This document shows positions 1 to 44,815 of a DNA stretch of 64,000 nucleotides, piece by piece. Position 1 is the stretch's first letter. Each line of letters begins with the position of its first letter. The notes beneath the pieces are model-generated. The model was not told the origin of the DNA, searched no databases, and saw nothing but the letters and a program-made list of their open reading frames with translations. The DNA lies in contig NC_073305.1 of NCBI RefSeq assembly GCF_027595985.1, positions 104,033,535-104,097,534 of the forward strand. The letters are read 5' to 3'. Both the position numbers and the translations under genes were made by a program. Source of the stretch: Sorex araneus (Eukaryota > Chordata > Mammalia > Eulipotyphla > Soricidae).

Positions 1-956
1 TTATTAGGTAACAGAATATGTGTAGTCTATCTCACTACAGATTATTATTATTTTTATTGTTGTTGTTATTTAACCAAAAGGACAAAACACTGTATAGTAA
101 AAATATATCATGCTGCTTTTCCCTAGTGACTAAGCTTGTATCTATTGGGAGACAGCCTGCATGGGTTATAGTGGGAGGTATAAGAGATTAATTCTGTGCT
201 ATGTTTCCTGAAAATGTTTGACTTGAATTTTAAATCGGGAAACACATGCATAAGCACATTTTGCAGAGCCTCAGCTGGGTTCTTCAAAAGCTATATTATG
301 AAGAACAGGAAGAGGCAGGTTTCTGGTGTAGACTAGAATAGACAAAATAGGCGAGTGTAATCATAACAAAAGCATGCATTTTTGAGAAGTTGAAATAGCT
401 TTAGCTATTATTGAATAAAGGAGAAATTGCCAAGGGGGTGAGTGGACTCCCCAGAAATGCTGGGCACCATGAAGGATGCCTGGGCAATGTTTGGGAGGCC
501 ATGTGGTGGAATCTGAGACTAGGGATGGAATTTGGGGCCTTGTAGCAAGGTGTGTATACCAGGTAAGCATTCCAGCAAGCTCTCCAGCCTAAAAGACAAT
601 TCTGAGTGGTTTGGGAAGATTGAATGATTTGCTGGATGAAGTTTATCTTGATTTTCTCACATAGCTAAATAATGTTTTAGTTCTGTAGAATGACTTGGTT
701 ATTCTACATAGAAGTATGCTGAAAAAATTTAGAGATAAAAATTTTATGATGTTCCTTGCTGCTTAGCAAAATGGGAAATGTGTATATACATTATACATAG
801 ACTGATGGAGTTTACTGTTAAGATATTAACAATTAATGAATCTAGGTAAGGAGTATTCAAATGCTCATTGTAATATTCTGAAAATTTCTAACACTGAAGT
901 CTTTTTTTTTCTTTTTTACTCATATATGTGTGTATATATACATATACGTGTATATG

Positions 957-995
<39 letters not shown>

Positions 996-1773
996 CCCCC
1001 CCTTTCCCAAGAGATCATAATCCTGATCACCTGTCCCTGATCCAGAGACTGTTTTGATTACCTTGTCACAAGAGTCAGACAAGGAGGCTCCTCCCAGCCT
1101 GTGCTTGCCACACAAGCCAGCACCTTAAGCTGTTGAACCATCCTCCAGCTACTCAACCTTTTCCTCATGGAGAAGAGGGATTATCTCATCTTATATTTAA
1201 AAACTTTGTAGATGGTTCCGTTTCTCCTTCCTCCATAGTCTAAATCTCAGAAAATATGTCATTTAGAATATTTGTAGAACAGTCTTTATAAACCTATTCT
1301 TCGTACTAATTTATCTTACTTTTTAGTTTTGTTTAGATTTTATCAAGATACAGCTAGAAGGTAAGCTGTTTTATGTCTTTACTTAAGCTTTGTTTATACT
1401 AAAGTACATATAGAGATAAATGATTAAATGATATTTATAAAGATCATTGGTTGCAGCATTTATCTTTTAAACCAGGGTGTATATGCCTTGACGGTATAAG
1501 TTCATTTTGTAATTGTCAGAACACCCAACTATAGTTTATAAGTATACTTTATTAGAACCCTCTTTTTATTTAAAAAGAAAATATAGAAGATTCTTTAAAA
1601 TGTTTTTAAAGATTTTTCTACCTTTGGGAAAAATCTCCCCAAAGGAGAGCACACTGTTTACAAAGAGCATTGTACTTATGTTTTTAACTTGTAGCATTAT
1701 TTACAGTGTTCTCCACTTAGTTTGCTTTCTTAAGAATTGATTCCTTTTCTGTTTCCTTTTTGTTTTTCTCCAG
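1..1773. other. SENP6 intron upstream of exon A; decayed repeats only
   Basis: No exon is visible before 1774. Contents: degraded SINE-like stretches at about 430-600 and 1000-1160 (reverse orientation), a TA/CA microsatellite at 930-998, and AT-rich unique sequence. Open frames here are short and lack conserved motifs. Confidence 0.5.
927..998. repeat. TATA/TGTATA stretch followed by (CA)n microsatellite
   Basis: Alternating purine-pyrimidine tract, with about 13 CA units at 962-988 flanked by TA/TG repeats. It is a simple-sequence tract able to form left-handed DNA. Confidence 0.9.
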
Positions 1774-34224
<32,451 letters not shown>

Positions 34225-34503
34225 TCATTTCTGATGCTTGTCAGTATTGCCTTCAGAAACTGTGACTTTCAATTTGGTTATAGACAGTAAAGAACTGAAA
34301 TGCTCACTTCTCAGTGATTTGAAATGTTAATGCTTGTATAAATGTCATATAATTAATTTTCAATGGAGTATGTATTAAGTAAAAGTTTGTAAATATGTTA
34401 ATGAGGCCAATTTTTCCAGCATTTATAATTATTTTTTTCACTTGTTAGGAAGCTTTTGTTTTGTATTTTCTGTTAATAGTACTTAAAACTGCTCTAAACG
34501 CAA

Positions 34504-34513
34504 AATAAATAAA
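34504..34513 (+). terminator. proximal poly(A) signal, overlapping AATAAA pair
   Basis: Two overlapping AATAAA hexamers about 280 bp past the SENP6 stop. The downstream flank (GGAGG, then TTGATATTCTTTAG) is a modest G/U-rich element. This would give a short 3' UTR. Confidence 0.45.
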
Positions 34514-35366
34514 AAGAAAATATTTATAGGAGGAAATGATTAATTGATATTCTTTAGTACTTCTGTATCAAATCCCTGTTGGTTGTGTTGCACATTTCAT
34601 AGGAATATTCAATTATATAAATGATAATCTTGGTGATGAAATGAGATTAAATCTGAAGTATTTTAAAGGAGAAAAGACATTTTCATATGCTTACGTGGCT
34701 CAGAATAACACCTTTTAAATTTTTACATTCCCTCATGTTGAGAGAACCCCAAAATTTATACATATTTATAACAATACAACACAATTATCTAAGAAGAAGC
34801 AGTATTGTGAGCAATTCAAAGAAAAACAGTCTGAATCAGAGTACCAAATATGTTTATTTATAACATTATTGTTGACTACATTTCTGAAGACATCAAAAAC
34901 TCAGGTTTAAACTATTTTGGTAAGTGCAGCTTGAACTCCAAATATCCCATGTTAACTTTCTATGTTATACCTTTAAAAGTATACTATAATCTGTGTGATA
35001 TAATTAACTGGTAAAAATTTTTAATCTGTGAACACAAATTTAAATAGGAAATTTACTATTTTTTGTAATGGTTTTTAGCTATTTTTTCATTGCTTGTTTT
35101 CTTGTTATTTTGATAAAATTTCCAACCGTTTGTGCTTGAATTTTCAGTGTAAATTATTTTTACATGTAAAAGAATCTTTAAGTGATCGTTTTGATGACAG
35201 ATTTACAACTCATGTAGGGATCACGCATATATCTGTTGAAACTTATTTTTCAAATGAAATGTTATACATTTCTTTCAAATTAACTTTGAAACTTGAAATA
35301 TATATTTTATAAGTTATCATTTGCTTAGTAATGAATTTAAGTGCACATTTAACAAAATAGTTGAGA

Positions 35367-35372
35367 ATAAAA
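35367..35372 (+). terminator. distal poly(A) signal candidate AATAAA
   Basis: An AATAAA followed by GGTAGTTTATTTTAT. It lies at the end of the repeat-free region after SENP6, so it fits a longer 3' UTR. Confidence 0.35.
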
Positions 35373-35619
35373 GGTAGTTTATTTTATCAACAGCAATTGA
35401 TCTGGCCATCTCTGGCTTTGCCACCAACATTTTTATGTTGTTTTCTTGACTTTACCAGAATCCATAGTTGTGTTGGGAGTTGATCTAGGATTTGTTAACA
35501 ACAACCAAAACTTACTTTTGAGACACTCATTAGGGAAATATTTAGATATCAGTTGTAGTTTTTGTTACTTTGAACTATCTTAACATTTTATTTCTGAGTA
35601 CTTTTGAGGGCATATGACT

Positions 35620-35785
35620 AGGTTGTGCTTTGAGCCACATCTGGCAGTGCTCAGGGGCTACTCCTGGCCACGTACTCAGAGGTTACACCTGTCAGTGTTC
35701 AGAACCATATGCCATACCAGGGATCAAACCAGGGTTGGCTGCATGCAAGGGAAACACCTACTATCTCTCCCTTCTGTGCTGATTG
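35620..35785 (-). repeat. diverged SOR-type SINE
   Basis: GAGCCACATCTGGCAGTGC to ACTATCTCTCCCTT. The first repeat after the SENP6 3' UTR. Confidence 0.75.
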
Positions 35786-36830
35786 CATTTTTTGTTTTGA
35801 GGAATACTATACTGCTATTAGTTTAGATGTGAAAACGAATTTAATTTTATTATTTTCAGAGTATGGAAACATGGTTTTGGTGTTCTGATCAAATTAAAAC
35901 TAAAAATGGGGGTGAAAGTATAGCAGTAAGTAAAATTAGCATATTTAATTTTCTAATATCCTGTTTTACCCATGAAAGGTACTGAAAATACTATTCTGAA
36001 ATGCTTTTTAAATTTTAATTTCTAATTGTTAAATTTATTGCGTTAATTTTTTTATAAGATAAAAATATGACATTCCTTAGACCAACTCAAGTCAATCATT
36101 TTAACAGATTAATACAGATTAATGTCTACAAACTTTTTGACGTACAATATCCAGCTATTTGATTGTATATCTCCCACCACATGTACAGTTCCAGTTTTCA
36201 AAAGTTACGATGATGACTTGAAGAAAAAAAATTTACATACGTATATAAATCTTTAGAGACTGCCAGGTTTATTTCTGAAGCTAAACTTGAGAATCTCCAG
36301 TGTATGTGGCCATTCACTTGGTAATTATGTACTCCAGTGGTTCTCACATGTAGTTTAAAATGATTATCAGCGTTTTGTGAATGTTATTAGTTCTTGCGAG
36401 TGGTGAAACAATTTTAAAGTTAGAGGTTTGTTATTAGACACTGAAACTGCATGATGAGTATCTGGTGTCTTAACTAATTAGATAGAGCTGTTGTATTTGT
36501 TTTCTTGTTGGATAGAATAACAGTTGATCATTTTTAGAAGAGTTTTAGATTACTAGCTATAAAATTTGTATGCCTTTTAGCTCTGGGTAGTTTAAGAGGA
36601 AGGTGGCAGCTAGCTTGGTTTTTTTCCCTTTGACAATTCTAAAACAGCTGAAAACTTAATATTATTCCAAGTTCACATATACGTAATTCAGCTAAGCATG
36701 GTAATCTGTGCGTAAGCTACTAGTCAATTAAATATGGGTTGTTATACTTACTGGGACAAAATAATCATCTGAATTATATTTCAGTCATGAAACTGAATTT
36801 AGTATTTTCTTTATAAATACCCACTCTTGT
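35786..36830. other. intergenic, nothing recognised
   Basis: AT-rich with no exon. A MER5-like terminal word CCAGTGGTTCTCACATG (36330) is the only hint of an element. Confidence 0.3.
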
Positions 36831-36831
36831 G

Positions 36832-36958
36832 GCCCAAAGAAATAGTATAGCAGGTCAGATGCTGCCCTTTAAGAGTTGACTGAGTTTGATCCCTGGCTAT
36901 GCATGTGGTCCCGTGAGCACTGCTGTACATGGCCCCAAAATAAAACAAAAACAAAAAA
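36832..36958 (+). repeat. decayed SOR-type SINE
   Basis: GGCCCAAAGAAATAGTATAGCAGG to TACATGGCCCCAAAATAAAAC. Internally deleted. Confidence 0.6.
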
Positions 36959-36959
36959 A

Positions 36960-37824
36960 TTGACTTCTGACAACTCAAATGTATTATAAAAATAATTTTA
37001 ATTTTATAGAAATAAAAAAATTAAGATATCAGACAATAATAAAGAATATTTTAATATATAAGAATTGGAGAGTAAAGCTACTGGAAATAACAATTGAATA
37101 ACTTAAAGCAAATAAAACCCCTGAGATGAACTCATATAGTGTAGTGCTTTAAGTCTCAAAGGGATAGAAATAACAGGGTTGCTTTAAAGATCACTTTGAA
37201 GACAAAAGGAAAGGTAAGAGATTACATAGTACAATTGTGCCATGGGTTATTTAGTCAAGTGAATATAAAAGTTTAATAAGACGAAGTCACAGAGACAAAA
37301 TTATAATTGTATTAAGGAAAAGTAATCTAAAGAATGCTGAAGCAGGATATTATGGTATACTTAAAATTATCCTACTCTTTGGAAAAAGGGTCAGGAAAAC
37401 TGCTATTTAAAACTTTGATGTAATTACAGAGAAAAAAATGGTTGATGGGTTAGAAGAAATAAGCGCTTTGGGAAAAATAATCTTTCCCTTCAGGGATCTG
37501 TATCAGTAGTAGGTTCCTTGCCAATGGTGCCATCTTTTTTTACTGGGGGTGGGGATGGGAACCTCCCTGGAGATGCTCAGATTGCCCACTAGTGTGGGTC
37601 TTGTGATTCCTGGCTTGCACCTGGCTATGCACTGATGCTTGGGTTTAGCAGTGCTTGGGGGTAGTGACAGAACTACACCCAGCAGTGCTTTATGGGGCCA
37701 TACATTTCTGGAAATTGGGACCTTATGCATACATTCCCATAGTGTTGAGAATATTTCCCCTGCCCTTCTTAACACCTCAATTCTGATAAAGTCAGATCAA
37801 AGAATACGATAGAGTACCCTAAAC
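36960..37824. other. intergenic, no gene; possible old SINE at 37540-37770 (reverse)
   Basis: The stretch holds decayed GATGCTCAG, GTGCTTGGGGG and GGGGCCATAC words of a SINE but no further feature. Confidence 0.35.
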
Positions 37825-38013
37825 CAGTGTTTCTCAACCTTTTTATGGTCATGACCTCCTCCTGACCTTATTTCCTTCTTGTGACCCACCTCTCCTACTG
37901 GTTGATTCCCTAGTATCCTGGTGTTACCCGCTATATTACCTGTCACCCACTGGTATATCCTGGTGGGCCACTGAAGGGTGGAAGGGGAGGGGGTTGCATA
38001 TTGAAAAACATTG
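37825..38013. mobile_element. hAT-like miniature element, 189 bp, copy 1
   Basis: Terminal CAGTGTTTCTCAACC and its inverted partner TTGAAAAACATTG. Same length (189 bp) and internal order (GGTCATGACC, CCTTCTTGTGACCC, GTATCCTGG) as the copy at 52828. The 8-bp flanks match at only 5 of 8 positions, so it is old. Confidence 0.65.
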
Positions 38014-38205
38014 ACCAAAAACTCTACTAGAACAAAAACATTGAAGAAAAACTCTACTAGAGAGTACTCAGAAAAAATGACCTATCAACTTAATGGCCTA
38101 AAATATTTTAGAACAAATTAAAAAAGCCTATGGGTTTTCATTAACATTATTACAACAGTTGATTTTGTTGTTTTGTTTGTTTGGTTTTTTGGTGTGTTTT
38201 GTTTT

Positions 38206-38382
38206 GTTTTTTTTCTTTTTGGATCACACCCGGCGATGCACAGAGGTTACTCCTGGCTTGTCTTTGCACTCAAGAATTACTCCTGGCGGTGCTGAGGGAA
38301 CCATATATGATGCTGGGAATCAAACCCAGGTCGGCCAAGTGCAAGGCAAACGCCCTACCCACTGGACTATCGCTCCAGCCTC
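38206..38382 (-). repeat. SOR-type SINE, near consensus
   Basis: T-rich tail, GGATCACACCCGGCGATGC to CTATCGCTCCAGCC. Target duplication ACAACAGTTGATWTT at 38152-38166 and 38383-38397. Confidence 0.93.
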
Positions 38383-38429
38383 ACAACAGTTGATATTAAT
38401 TGAAGATGGTTATAGTGAGGAAGATTTTT

Positions 38430-38520
38430 CCAAAAGATTTTATTTCTAAACTGTGCATCAAAATTACCAGGGAGTATTTAAAAATACCTTTGGTTTCAAC
38501 CCTAGTGGTGCCATGTGTTT
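38430..38520 (+). repeat. MER5-like hAT remnant
   Basis: GTGCATCAAAATTACCAGGGAG then TTTGGTTTCAACCCTAG resembles the MER5 core. A poly(T) run follows. Confidence 0.35.
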
Positions 38521-38529
38521 TTTTTTTTT

Positions 38530-40465
38530 TTTTAATTTTTGACTCTGATATGCAACTCAATACAAGCCACTCTTTTGAGGGAAATAATATGTGCCCTTGC
38601 TAGCTTTTATGTCAGTGGTGCCAAAGGTAATAAGGCTTTTGTGCATTTTCTTACCTCAAATGCTTTAAGATGCCCCTTTCCCCTTATGCCCATTACATTC
38701 TTGTTAGTTACTAAAATGCTATTACTATACTTTTAAGAAGTTATAAGGAAAATTACTAAGTTAAAGACTTAGTTCCAATTAGACTGGTGTCTTAATTTCA
38801 AAAGATCCTTCACACTACTAGATAAAGCATCAACTATTGATAAGCTTCTAAAATGAATTATTAATTGAATGGTTTGTGAACTCTTGAAGTGGTTACCAGG
38901 AGGTATGTCATAAAAGTTGTTTTATATCTTTAATAGTATTCTAGAAATTTTCATAGGATTTTCTCATTATATTTGAAAGCTCTAGTTTTGGAGAATATTT
39001 AGAACATCTGTGGCCAAATGTGTTTGGAAATATATAACTGAATTAAACAGGTTTCTTGTACCATTACTATGTACATGAACAGAATGATTAAAAGAAAAAT
39101 ACAGCATGACATATAAGATATAAAATATTGCTATTTCCTCTTCAGGCTGGCTTGCACATTTATAGGAAGAAAGAGTAAACTATTCAGGAAGTTTTTGAAG
39201 TAAACCTTACTAGATGATGCGTTTGAAACTTGTCTATGATCATATTTTTACATTTTTAAATGTAAAAAAGCTAGTTGGGTATATGACTTGGGAACTTGAA
39301 AACTGTCTTTGCAATGAAAACACTACAGTTCTAAATTGTATACAATTAGATTCTTGGGAAAAATTGATAATATTAATTTGGTTGCCAAAAGTTATCACCC
39401 TTAAAGTCATACACAGATATAAAATGTATAAAAATATGAAATTCAGTTGAAAGAGTAGATGGAGGCTTTTCTTTATTTCTGAATCACTAATTGCTGGTTC
39501 ATACATTCCTAACTTTTCACTTCGTAATCCACTTTAGAATTTATAAGCTGCAACAGACAACTTTTATACCTAGAAAAACTATCTTCTGGCAGAGCCTGCA
39601 AAATGTATACTAAAAGCTAGTAAGTATTTTTTATTAACTTAATGTATTTTTATTCCCAAGTAAGTGAAAACAAGTTGTTTAACCATGTTATAGGACTTAG
39701 TATGTGAAATGAAATTGATCTTTAAATATTACATGTTTTGAATAGCTACTTTGTATTAAGTGTTTGGGATCTAACACAAGGAATTAGATACCATATTCTT
39801 TTCTAGAGTTTCTTTGTAATATAATGTGAGGGACATCTCGTAACCAGCCTCACAAATGAATCATTACAAATAATATTCAAGAGAAGCATAAAGTATATCA
39901 ACACAATATAGTTTAATCTGTAACATTGGGGAACTTTTCCTTGAACTGTTGACGGATTAAAGAGTTTCCTCAGCAAGGCTGGGCTTTGAATGCTCTCCTA
40001 GAAACTAATATGGCTCAACTAAAAAAGATGGAAATAAATAAAATGTCCATATTTTTTTAGTAAATGCAGTGTGACTATGGAAACTGGGAGGGGGTTACTG
40101 AACTATGTTATATTTTAGTACATTTCAAGATATTCATAATTTTTATAATAAAATTAGAGACGTGATTAACAAGCACAGATTTAAGGTGGAAAGTAAACTG
40201 GGAACTGATCTTGAAGTGCCTTAAAGCTGTGTTTATTATTTATACGTTATCCTAAAAATTCATTGAAGCATCTAAACAGGAATAAAATGACTATAATTGT
40301 TGAAAAGGTTATAGTGATGGTAATTAAAACACTAGAAGAGAAAGAATGAGTGCAAACTAATTATGTAGGGTAAAGGATATGAAGAAGCCTGTGAGCCTGA
40401 AATAAGACAATTTGGATATTTGAAAAAATTTACTGAAAGGGAAGGGGGGGGATTAAAAAACTTAT
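38530..40465. other. intergenic, no gene
   Basis: AT-rich unique-looking sequence with no coding frame or recognised element. Confidence 0.35.
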
Positions 40466-40470
40466 AGTTT

Positions 40471-40645
40471 GGGGCTGGAGAGATAGCACAGTGGATAGGG
40501 CGTTTGCCTTGCACACAGCTGACCTGGGTTAGATTACCAGCATCCCAAATGGTCCTCCAAGCACCGCCAGGAGTAATTCCTGAGTGCAAAGCCAGGAGTA
40601 ACCCCTGAGCATCACCAGGTGTGACCCAAAAAGCTAAAAGAAGAA
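40471..40645 (+). repeat. SOR-type SINE with target duplication
   Basis: GGGGCTGGAGAGATAGCACAG head through GTGTGACCCAAAAAGC tail. Flanks TTAAAAAACTTATAGTTT and AAAAAACTCATAGTTC are the target duplication. Confidence 0.93.
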
Positions 40646-40813
40646 AAAACTCATAGTTCATACTCAGTCTTTTTTTTAATGAACAAAGAATTTAAAAGAA
40701 ATACAAATAAAATTGGACAAAATAACTGGAAACATTGACCTGTCTTTTTAAAGAATTATAAAGTATGTGAAACAACAATTTTTAAGCATATTACATCTTA
40801 AAAATATTTTTTA

Positions 40814-40989
40814 GGGGCCAGAGCGATAGCATAGCGGGTAGAGCGTTTGCCTTGCATGCGGCCGACCCGGGTTCAATCCCCGGCATCCCATATGGTCCCC
40901 CCAAGCACCGCCAGGTGTAATTCGTGAGTGCAAAGCCAGGAATAACCCCCGAGCATCGCTGGGTGTGACCCAAAAAGAAAAAAAAAATT
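40814..40989 (+). repeat. SOR-type SINE, near consensus
   Basis: GGGGCCAGAGCGATAGC, GCGGCCGACCCGGGTTC and CGGCATCCCATATGG. Little diverged. Confidence 0.93.
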
Positions 40990-41011
40990 TTAAAGCATAA
41001 AAGTGACATAA

Positions 41012-41080
41012 AAGCTGCTGGTGATGTAGCACATTGGTAGAGCATGTAAGAGACCCTGAATTCAATGTCTAGCACAATTT
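41012..41080 (+). repeat. tRNA-like SINE head of another type
   Basis: GATGTAGCACATTGGTAGAGCATG and GAATTCAATGTCTAGCAC. Short, with no SOR body. Confidence 0.4.
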
Positions 41081-41089
41081 TTTTTCATT

Positions 41090-42365
41090 TTTTAAATTTA
41101 ATTTTAATGTTTTTAATTGAACCACAGTGATATACACAGTTACAAAGTTGTTCATGATTAGATTTCATAAAATGTTTTAATACCTGTTCCTTCACACCAT
41201 TGTACTTTTTCTACCACTAAAGGTCTCAGTTTCCCTCCTGCTTGCTTCTATAGCAGACACTTTCCTTCTCTCTCTCCCTCCCTCTCCACCTCTCCCCCCC
41301 TTTTTTTTCTGGGGGGTTATGGTTTGCAATACAGATAATGAAAGTTTATCAGGTATATCCCTTTACCTACTTTGAACACTCAGTTCCTGTCCAAAATGGC
41401 AATTTTCAACTATTATTGTCATGTTGGTTCCATCTCTTACCTTAAATACCTTTTGCATCCCACACATACTTGTGGCAATTTTCCAAACATTGACCATCCT
41501 TTTTTCAGCCTCTGTTTACTGTGGCCTTGAATATTAGTGTCAGACTTTTTTTTTATATATCCCACAAATGTAGTCATTCTATACCTGTGCCTCCTCTTCT
41601 GACTCATTTCACTCATCATGATACTCTATGTCCATCCGTTTATAAGCACATTTCATGATTTCATTCTTCCTAATGACTACATAGTATTCCATTGTGTAGA
41701 TATACCATAGTTTCTTGTATGTAGTCATCTGTTCTTGGGCACTTGGGTTGTTTCCAGATTCTGACTTATTGTGAATAGTACTGTATTGAACATAGAAGTG
41801 CAGATAACCTTTCTGCTGTGTGGTTTTGGGCATGCAGAGTATATTCCCAGAAGTTGTGTTGCTGAGTCAAATGGAAGCCCAATTTCTAGTGTTTTTGAGG
41901 AATGCCCATATTGTTTTCCAAAGGGGTTGGACCAGTTTGGGTTCCCACCAACAATGAAGAATCCCTTTCTCCCTGCATCCACGCCTGCCCTGGTTGCTCT
42001 TGTTCTTTTGGATGTGTGCCAGTCTCTGTGGTGTAAGATGGTATCTCATTGTTGTTTTGATTTGCATTCCTTGATGATTAGTGAGGTAGGGCTTTTTTTC
42101 ACGTGCCTTTTGACCATTTGAATTTCTTGAGGAAGTTTTCATTTCTTATCCCTATTTTTTGATGAGATTGGAGGTTTTTTTTCTTGTAAAGTTTTACCAG
42201 TGTCTTATATAACTTTGATATTAACTATTTATCAGATAGGTATTGGGTAAATAATTTTTCCCATTCTATGAGGTGTAGAAGCTTCTTAGTTTCATATTGT
42301 CCCATTTGTTTATCTTTGCTTCCACTGACTTGGTCAGTGGTGTTTTATCTTTAAAAATAGCACAT
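41090..42365 (-). repeat. L1, 3' part with end of ORF2 (frame-broken)
   Basis: In reverse, three frames give pieces of the ORF2 protein end: WWEPKLVQPLWKTIWAFLKN, then GLPFDSATQLLGIYS, then KLWYIYTMEYYVVIRKNE. These are the well known C-terminal L1 ORF2 motifs in order, with frameshifts between them. The 3' UTR with a pyrimidine-rich tract (41260-41310 on +) ends at about 41090. Confidence 0.85.
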
Positions 42366-42448
42366 TTTTTTAAAAAATGTTATGTTACTACAAAATAGCT
42401 TAAAATTTCAATTTTACAGGAAAATTACATTTTCAATATAAATTTAAG

Positions 42449-42648
42449 GTCACTGTCACTGTCACTCCGTTGCTCATTGATTTGCTCGAGCGGGAACCAG
42501 TAGTGTCTCCATTATGAGACTTGTTACTGTTTTTGGCATATCGAAATCGCCCCGGGGAGCTTGCCAGGCTCAGCCGTGTGGGCAAGATACTCTCGGTAGC
42601 TTGCCGGGCTCTCCGAGAGGGGCGGAGGAATCAAACTTGGGTCAGCAA
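42449..42648 (-). repeat. second-family SINE (short body), 5' end missing
   Basis: (GTCACT)n tail, CCGTTGCTCATTGATTTGC, TTGGCATATCG, GAGGAATCAAAC. The short variant; the tRNA head is largely absent. Confidence 0.88.
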
Positions 42649-42933
42649 ATTTATATTTTTATTTTTATAGTCTTGAATTTCCTAATTATGTTCCTTAGGG
42701 AAATTACTGAAAGCACCCATAATATAGTTGTTTTAATTTATTGCTTTCTCATTACAGGATTCAATCATAGCTAACTGAATTTGGGGTGGACTCCTGATCT
42801 CAAAGAAAGTTTGTAGTGAGGTGACTTAATATTTTTTTTTAAGGCTAATCAGATCTTCAGAATATAAAAATATTCTGGAATTATTCTGGAAGTAAGGGAA
42901 AAATTTGTAAATTGAAAAGACATCAGTGTTGGG

Positions 42934-43095
42934 ACCAGACCTGTAGTACAGCAGGTAGGTGCCTGCATTACACAGCTGACCCGAATTTGATTCCCGTCAT
43001 CCCATATGGTCCTCTGAGCACTGCCAGGGATAATTACTGAGTGCAGAGCCAGGAGTAACCTCTGAGCATTGCTGGGTGTGGCACAAGAAACAGAA
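42934..43095 (+). repeat. SOR-type SINE
   Basis: GACCAGACCTGTAGTACAGCAGG head, CTGAGCACTGCCAGGGATAATTACTGAGTGC body, tail GTGGCACAAGAAAC. Confidence 0.85.
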
Positions 43096-43154
43096 GAGAG
43101 ATAAGTGTTGAATTATTTTTAAAGTAACTTTTTCTTTCTTTATTTTTTCAGTAT

Positions 43155-43305
43155 TGGGCCACTCCTGGCAGTGCACCAGGGCTGCTCCTGTCTGTTCAGG
43201 GATCACCCTGTAGCAATGCCAGGAGACCATGTGTTGTACCAGGACTGAAGCAGGTTGGTCGCAGCAAGGCCAGTTCCTTACCCCTGTACTATCTCTAGGA
43301 CAAGA
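43155..43305 (-). repeat. diverged SOR-type SINE
   Basis: GGGCCACTCCTGGCAGTGC to CCCTGTACTATCTCT. Confidence 0.65.
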
Positions 43306-43309
43306 TAAA

Positions 43310-43815
43310 CAACTTTAAAAACTTGAACCTCTAAATTAAGACCTCATTTTAATCAAGAAACAAGCGTTTGTTTTTTCAGTCACATGGAAGACTTGATAAG
43401 AAACACTTTTATTACTGGACTCATTCCCAGCTTCTGATTTAGGATTGTCTTCAGTGAGACCTGCAGTTTAAATTTCTAGCAAGTTCCAAGGCAAGACCAT
43501 ACTTTGATAACTACTGATTAGGCTTAGTATTTTCAGACAGATGTATACAGGTAAAGCTAAGCAACACATCTTAGATTTATTGAACTACATGAAATTATTT
43601 AGTCACACTTCAGTTATTTTAATTTGCAATGATAAATATGAAAATTGATATGGGATCACACAGCTTTGCATTATTTTCCTTTATAACTTATTTGAACAAC
43701 TTTGTATGCATTCTTTCATATTTTTCCTCAGTCACATTACTCCTGTACATATATGTTCTGTTTTTCTTATAAAAATGGGCTAATAACATGTTTTAGCATC
43801 TTTATTTTGTTTCTT
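43310..43815. other. intergenic, no gene
   Basis: No recognised element; AT-rich with short frames only. Confidence 0.3.
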
Positions 43816-43834
43816 TAAGATATTTGTGAAAACC

Positions 43835-44000
43835 TGGGGGCTGGAGCAATAACACAGTGGGTAAGGGCGTTTGCCTGGCACGCGGCCGACCCGGGTTCGA
43901 TTCCCAGCATCCTATATGGTCCCCTGAGCACTGCCAGGAGAAATTCCTGAGTGCATGAGCCAGTATCTTCGGGCGTGACCCAAAAAGCAAAAAAAAAAAA
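43835..44000 (+). repeat. SOR-type SINE, internally rearranged, with target duplication
   Basis: TGGGGGCTGGAGCAATAACACAG head. The body reads GAGTGCATGAGCCAGTATCTTCGGGCGTGACC, shorter than usual. Target duplication AAGATATYTGTGAAAACC at 43817-43834 and 44001-44018. Confidence 0.92.
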
Positions 44001-44019
44001 AAGATATCTGTGAAAACCA

Positions 44020-44815
44020 AACTAGTATAATGAAAGTCAATTAAATTTTGAGCCATTTTGTTCATCTTTTATCATTCGTGATATACTTAAATTGGACTAA
44101 TAGTAATCCAAAATCGCAGTGCTCTGCTCCATCTAATGAGTTGTTTGTTGTTTTGGAAGGGTTTGGTCATATAACATGTCAAAAAGAGGAAGGGAGGGGA
44201 GTTCTGCTCATTTGTTAACTTTGTTAACCAAAAAATGAAGGTAGGTTGTGCTAGATGCTTCCAAAATGACTACCTGGTGAGCTGCATGTTGATCAAAGCT
44301 GCTTCTGCTCAGAGGGGCAAATCAGTCTTGCTCACACTATACTGGCATAAACTAGTTAAGCAATGCTCCTACTTTTGAAAAGGACACAGAAATGTACTTT
44401 TACCATATTTTCAGAAGGAGCCATAAATATTTTTTAGTAACCTAAGTGTACACTACTGATGATCACTATATATATTCCAGTTTATTGAATTGTTTATAGA
44501 AACAACAGTTCCCCTATTGCTTATGTTAATACTTTTATTTACTTTAAATAGATTCCCAGGAATTGCAGGATCAAATTTATATATTTTTTTGAATTTTATA
44601 TATGCTAGCTTCTTGTTTGCAATAGTTTGTAAAGTACACACTTCCACAATTTATTAAATGGCACTATTTCATGCATCCAAGTAGCAAGTATTGTAGTTCT
44701 TCATTTTGTAAGTTTTGTGCATACATACAAGTTTTTTATTATCACTTTGATTTATCGCTGACTGAACAGTAGTTGTTTTTATATATAAAAGTAGTTTTCT
44801 GTATATAAATATATA
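44020..44815. other. intergenic, no gene
   Basis: AT-rich, no recognised feature. Confidence 0.3.

Larger units (their letters stand above)
34225..35400 (+). other. SENP6: SENP6 3' UTR (end uncertain)
   Basis: The sequence after the stop is AT-rich, free of recognisable SINEs and L1 as far as about 35600, as expected of a conserved UTR. Poly(A) signals occur at 34504-34513 (overlapping AATAAA) and at 35367-35372. The true end cannot be fixed from sequence alone. Confidence 0.6.

Noticed and set aside
1..1773. A further SENP6 exon upstream of 1774
   Set aside because: No block with conserved SENP6 sequence and AG/GT borders was found; the preceding exon must lie outside the window.
41437..42142. 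A real gene on the - strand near 41.4-42.1 kb
   Set aside because: The pieces are the end of L1 ORF2 (WYIYTMEYY, LLGIYS motifs) in three frames, so this is a broken retroelement.
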